A stretch of 6,361 bases of DNA, taken from positions 1 to 6,361 of the forward strand of contig CALMFL010000355.1 of NCBI GenBank assembly GCA_937862595.1, in the 5' to 3' direction. Origin of the DNA: an uncultured Fidelibacterota bacterium (GTDB taxonomy: Bacteria; Fidelibacterota; Fidelibacteria; Fidelibacterales; Fidelibacteraceae). Positions 4,490-6,361 of the stretch are shown piece after piece; position 1 is the first letter of the stretch; every line of letters starts with the position of its first letter. Below the pieces are notes generated by a model, which was given only the letters and a program-made list of their open reading frames with translations, searched no databases and was not told the origin of the DNA. The position numbers were made by a program, and so were the translations under genes.

Positions 4490-6361
4490 ATGAAAAAGAC
4501 TACTATTGGGCATCTCGCTTTAATCGCTATGATTTCGGTTTTTAGCGTTTTCTTCGTTTATGCCGGCACCACGGGAAAGATCTCGGGACGGGTGACCGAT
4601 CAGGCGACGGGCGAGGCCCTGCCGGGTTGCAATATCATGCTGGAGGGGACCATTCTGGGCGCCGCATCCGATATTGACGGCAATTATTATATTCTTAACA
4701 TTCCTCCCGGGATCTACGATCTGCGTTTCATGATGATCGGATATTCGCAGCTCAAAATCACCGACGTGACGGTACAGGTCGATTTCACCACGAACATCGA
4801 CGCGTCGCTCTCGGTGGAAGCCATCAAAGGCATGGAAGTGACGGTCGTTGCCCAGCGTGCCATGATACAGAAGGACCTGACCTCGTCCACCTCCGTCGTG
4901 GGCGCGGCCGAGATGCAGTCCCTGCCCGTCACCGAGGTCGGCGACGTGCTGGCGATGCAGGCCGGCTATGTGGACGGGTCCCTGCGCGGCGGCCGCCGCG
5001 GCGAGGTCATGTACATGATCGACGGCGTCCCGATGACCGATTCCTATGACCGGGCTTCCACGGTGGATATCAATACCTCCATGGTGCAGGAACTGCAGGT
5101 CATTTCAGGCGCTTTCAACGCCGAATACGGCCAGGCCATGTCCGGCATCGTCAACATCACGACCAAACAGGGCGACGATGAATTCGGCGGCCATGTGGAA
5201 ACCTATATCGGGGACCATATCAGCGGGCACGACGAGATCTTTCCGCGCGTGAACCGCATCGAACCCTTTTCGATCAACAACATCGAACTCGGCATTCACG
5301 GACCCCTTATCAAGAACACCTTATATTATTACCTGAACGCACGGCATATTTATTATGACGGGCATAACAAGGGACAGCAGCGCTATTCCCCCGCCGCCTA
5401 TGCCGAAGAGACCGGCTTCAACGAGGTCGCTCTGCTTGATTCGGCGGCCATGCTGGGATCCGGCGAGTGGGTGGATATGGGCTGGAACCGTAAGAACTAT
5501 CTGCAGGGACAGCTGATCTACCGCATCGGCGACCGCTCGCGCATCTCCTACAATATGATTTACGACAACCGGAAATATCAGGACTTTGACCGCTGGTGGA
5601 TGTACAATCCCGCCGGCCTGTCCACGAACGAGATGATCGGACAGACCCATATCGTCAAATTCCAGCAGCAATTGTCCCTGACCACCTTCTACGATCTGGC
5701 CTATACCTACGGGAACCGGCAGTACAAAAGCTACTACGACCATTTCGAGCTGAGCGACGCCGACAGCAACCTGCTGGTCCACCCCAGCCTTCAGAACACC
5801 TTCCCCTACCAGTTCCATATCGGAGGCACGCAGAACGGATGGAACAACCGCAACAGCGGCTACCATCTCGGGAAATTCACCCTCACCTCGCAGGTCAACC
5901 GGACGCATCAGCTGAAAGCCGGCGCGGAATACAAATTCAACAGCATCGCCTGGGAATCCTGGGAATACCGGCCCGGCACGGAGGAGGAATCCTTCAACTG
6001 GGAAACTCCCTACATCACCCCGACGCGTCTGGCGGACACGACCGTTTATTCAAGTTCCTTTTCAACGAATCCCACCGAATTCTCCGCCTTTATCCAGGAT
6101 AAGATCGAGCTGAACGATTTCATTGTCAACGTCGGCGTGCGGGTGGACTATTTCAATCCCGATTACGTGATCCTGGCGGACCCCGCCGATCCGGACATCT
6201 ACAACCCCATCAAGCCCGATAACCGTTTCAACGACATCAACGGGAACGGCGTTCAGGATGCCGGGGAAGCGAGCAAGAGCATTGCGGACCGCGAAGCCTA
6301 CTGGTACGTGGACGCACCGATGAAGGTGGCCGTCAGTCCGCGGCTCGGATTTTCCTTCCCC
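4490..6361 (+). CDS. TonB-dependent receptor with carboxypeptidase-regulatory-like domain, 3' partial
   Basis: The first 624 codons of an outer-membrane receptor are present; the frame is open to the window end. A signal peptide (KK, hydrophobic core, cleavage near VYA-G, residue 25) is followed by a carboxypeptidase-D regulatory-like beta-sandwich (about 29-108; GKISGRVTDQATGEALPG, DIDGNYYILNIPPGIYDL). The plug domain (about 120-232) follows, with YMIDGVPMTDS near 175-185 and AEYGQAMSGIVNITTKQG near 211-228. After it come barrel strands such as NNIELGIHGPL and LYYYLNAR, rich in aromatic residues. Such receptors import large or scarce ligands (glycans, siderophores, peptides, vitamins) using TonB energy; the ligand cannot be told here. 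No clear TonB box is visible near the N-terminus. A DINGNGVQDAGE loop (582-593) resembles a calcium-binding turn. AGGA (4480-4483) lies six bases before the ATG. The gene is divergent from yhaM, and the rest of the barrel lies beyond 6361. Confidence 0.92.
   Translation, partial: MKKTTIGHLALIAMISVFSVFFVYAGTTGKISGRVTDQATGEALPGCNIMLEGTILGAASDIDGNYYILNIPPGIYDLRFMMIGYSQLKITDVTVQVDFTTNIDASLSVEAIKGMEVTVVAQRAMIQKDLTSSTSVVGAAEMQSLPVTEVGDVLAMQAGYVDGSLRGGRRGEVMYMIDGVPMTDSYDRASTVDINTSMVQELQVISGAFNAEYGQAMSGIVNITTKQGDDEFGGHVETYIGDHISGHDEIFPRVNRIEPFSINNIELGIHGPLIKNTLYYYLNARHIYYDGHNKGQQRYSPAAYAEETGFNEVALLDSAAMLGSGEWVDMGWNRKNYLQGQLIYRIGDRSRISYNMIYDNRKYQDFDRWWMYNPAGLSTNEMIGQTHIVKFQQQLSLTTFYDLAYTYGNRQYKSYYDHFELSDADSNLLVHPSLQNTFPYQFHIGGTQNGWNNRNSGYHLGKFTLTSQVNRTHQLKAGAEYKFNSIAWESWEYRPGTEEESFNWETPYITPTRLADTTVYSSSFSTNPTEFSAFIQDKIELNDFIVNVGVRVDYFNPDYVILADPADPDIYNPIKPDNRFNDINGNGVQDAGEASKSIADREAYWYVDAPMKVAVSPRLGFSFP

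Noticed and set aside
4714..4932. Minus-strand open frame opposite the TonB-dependent receptor
   Set aside because: It lies over the conserved regulatory-like and plug domains of the receptor and has no independent support.
5321..5908. 195-codon minus-strand open frame in the receptor barrel region
   Set aside because: Its Val/Gly-rich product is the usual reverse-complement artefact of barrel codons such as GAC, AAC and TAC; the plus strand is clearly coding.

Overview
This window looks like chromosomal DNA from a Gram-negative (two-membrane) bacterium of moderate GC content. Two genes encode outer-membrane beta-barrel proteins. One is a TonB-dependent receptor with an N-terminal carboxypeptidase-regulatory-like domain, a layout common in the FCB group (Bacteroidota, Ignavibacteriota, Calditrichota, Marinimicrobia/Fidelibacterota). 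A YhaM-type OB-fold/HD exoribonuclease is also present. Assignment to the FCB group is an inference from protein style; no rRNA or other phylogenetic marker is present. I see no mobile element, CRISPR array, tRNA or rRNA.

Layout: (1) Positions 1-266 (+) hold the 3' end of a gene whose visible part resembles the C-terminus of a D-isomer-specific 2-hydroxyacid dehydrogenase, followed by an odd Arg/Pro-rich tail. (2) Positions 267-465 form a gene-free convergent intergenic region with small hairpins, one of which reads as a weak terminator for the minus strand. (3) Positions 466-4377 (-) are a tightly packed four-gene unit. In order of transcription it encodes a YhaM-like 3'-5' exoribonuclease, an ECF-type transporter S component (50-nt overlap), a secreted outer-membrane beta-barrel protein of unknown family (4-nt ATGA overlap) and an EamA/DMT-family inner-membrane transporter (3-nt gap). 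(4) Positions 4378-4489 are an AT-rich divergent promoter region. (5) Positions 4490-6361 (+) hold the first 624 codons of a TonB-dependent receptor that runs off the window.

The minus-strand unit suggests membrane transport at both envelope layers: an outer-membrane barrel translationally coupled to a substrate-binding S component that lacks its own ATPase/T-component module here, plus a DMT permease. The substrate cannot be read from the sequence. The exoribonuclease at the head of the unit is probably a housekeeping gene sharing the promoter. The linked S component/barrel pair is the most interesting feature of an otherwise fairly ordinary region.
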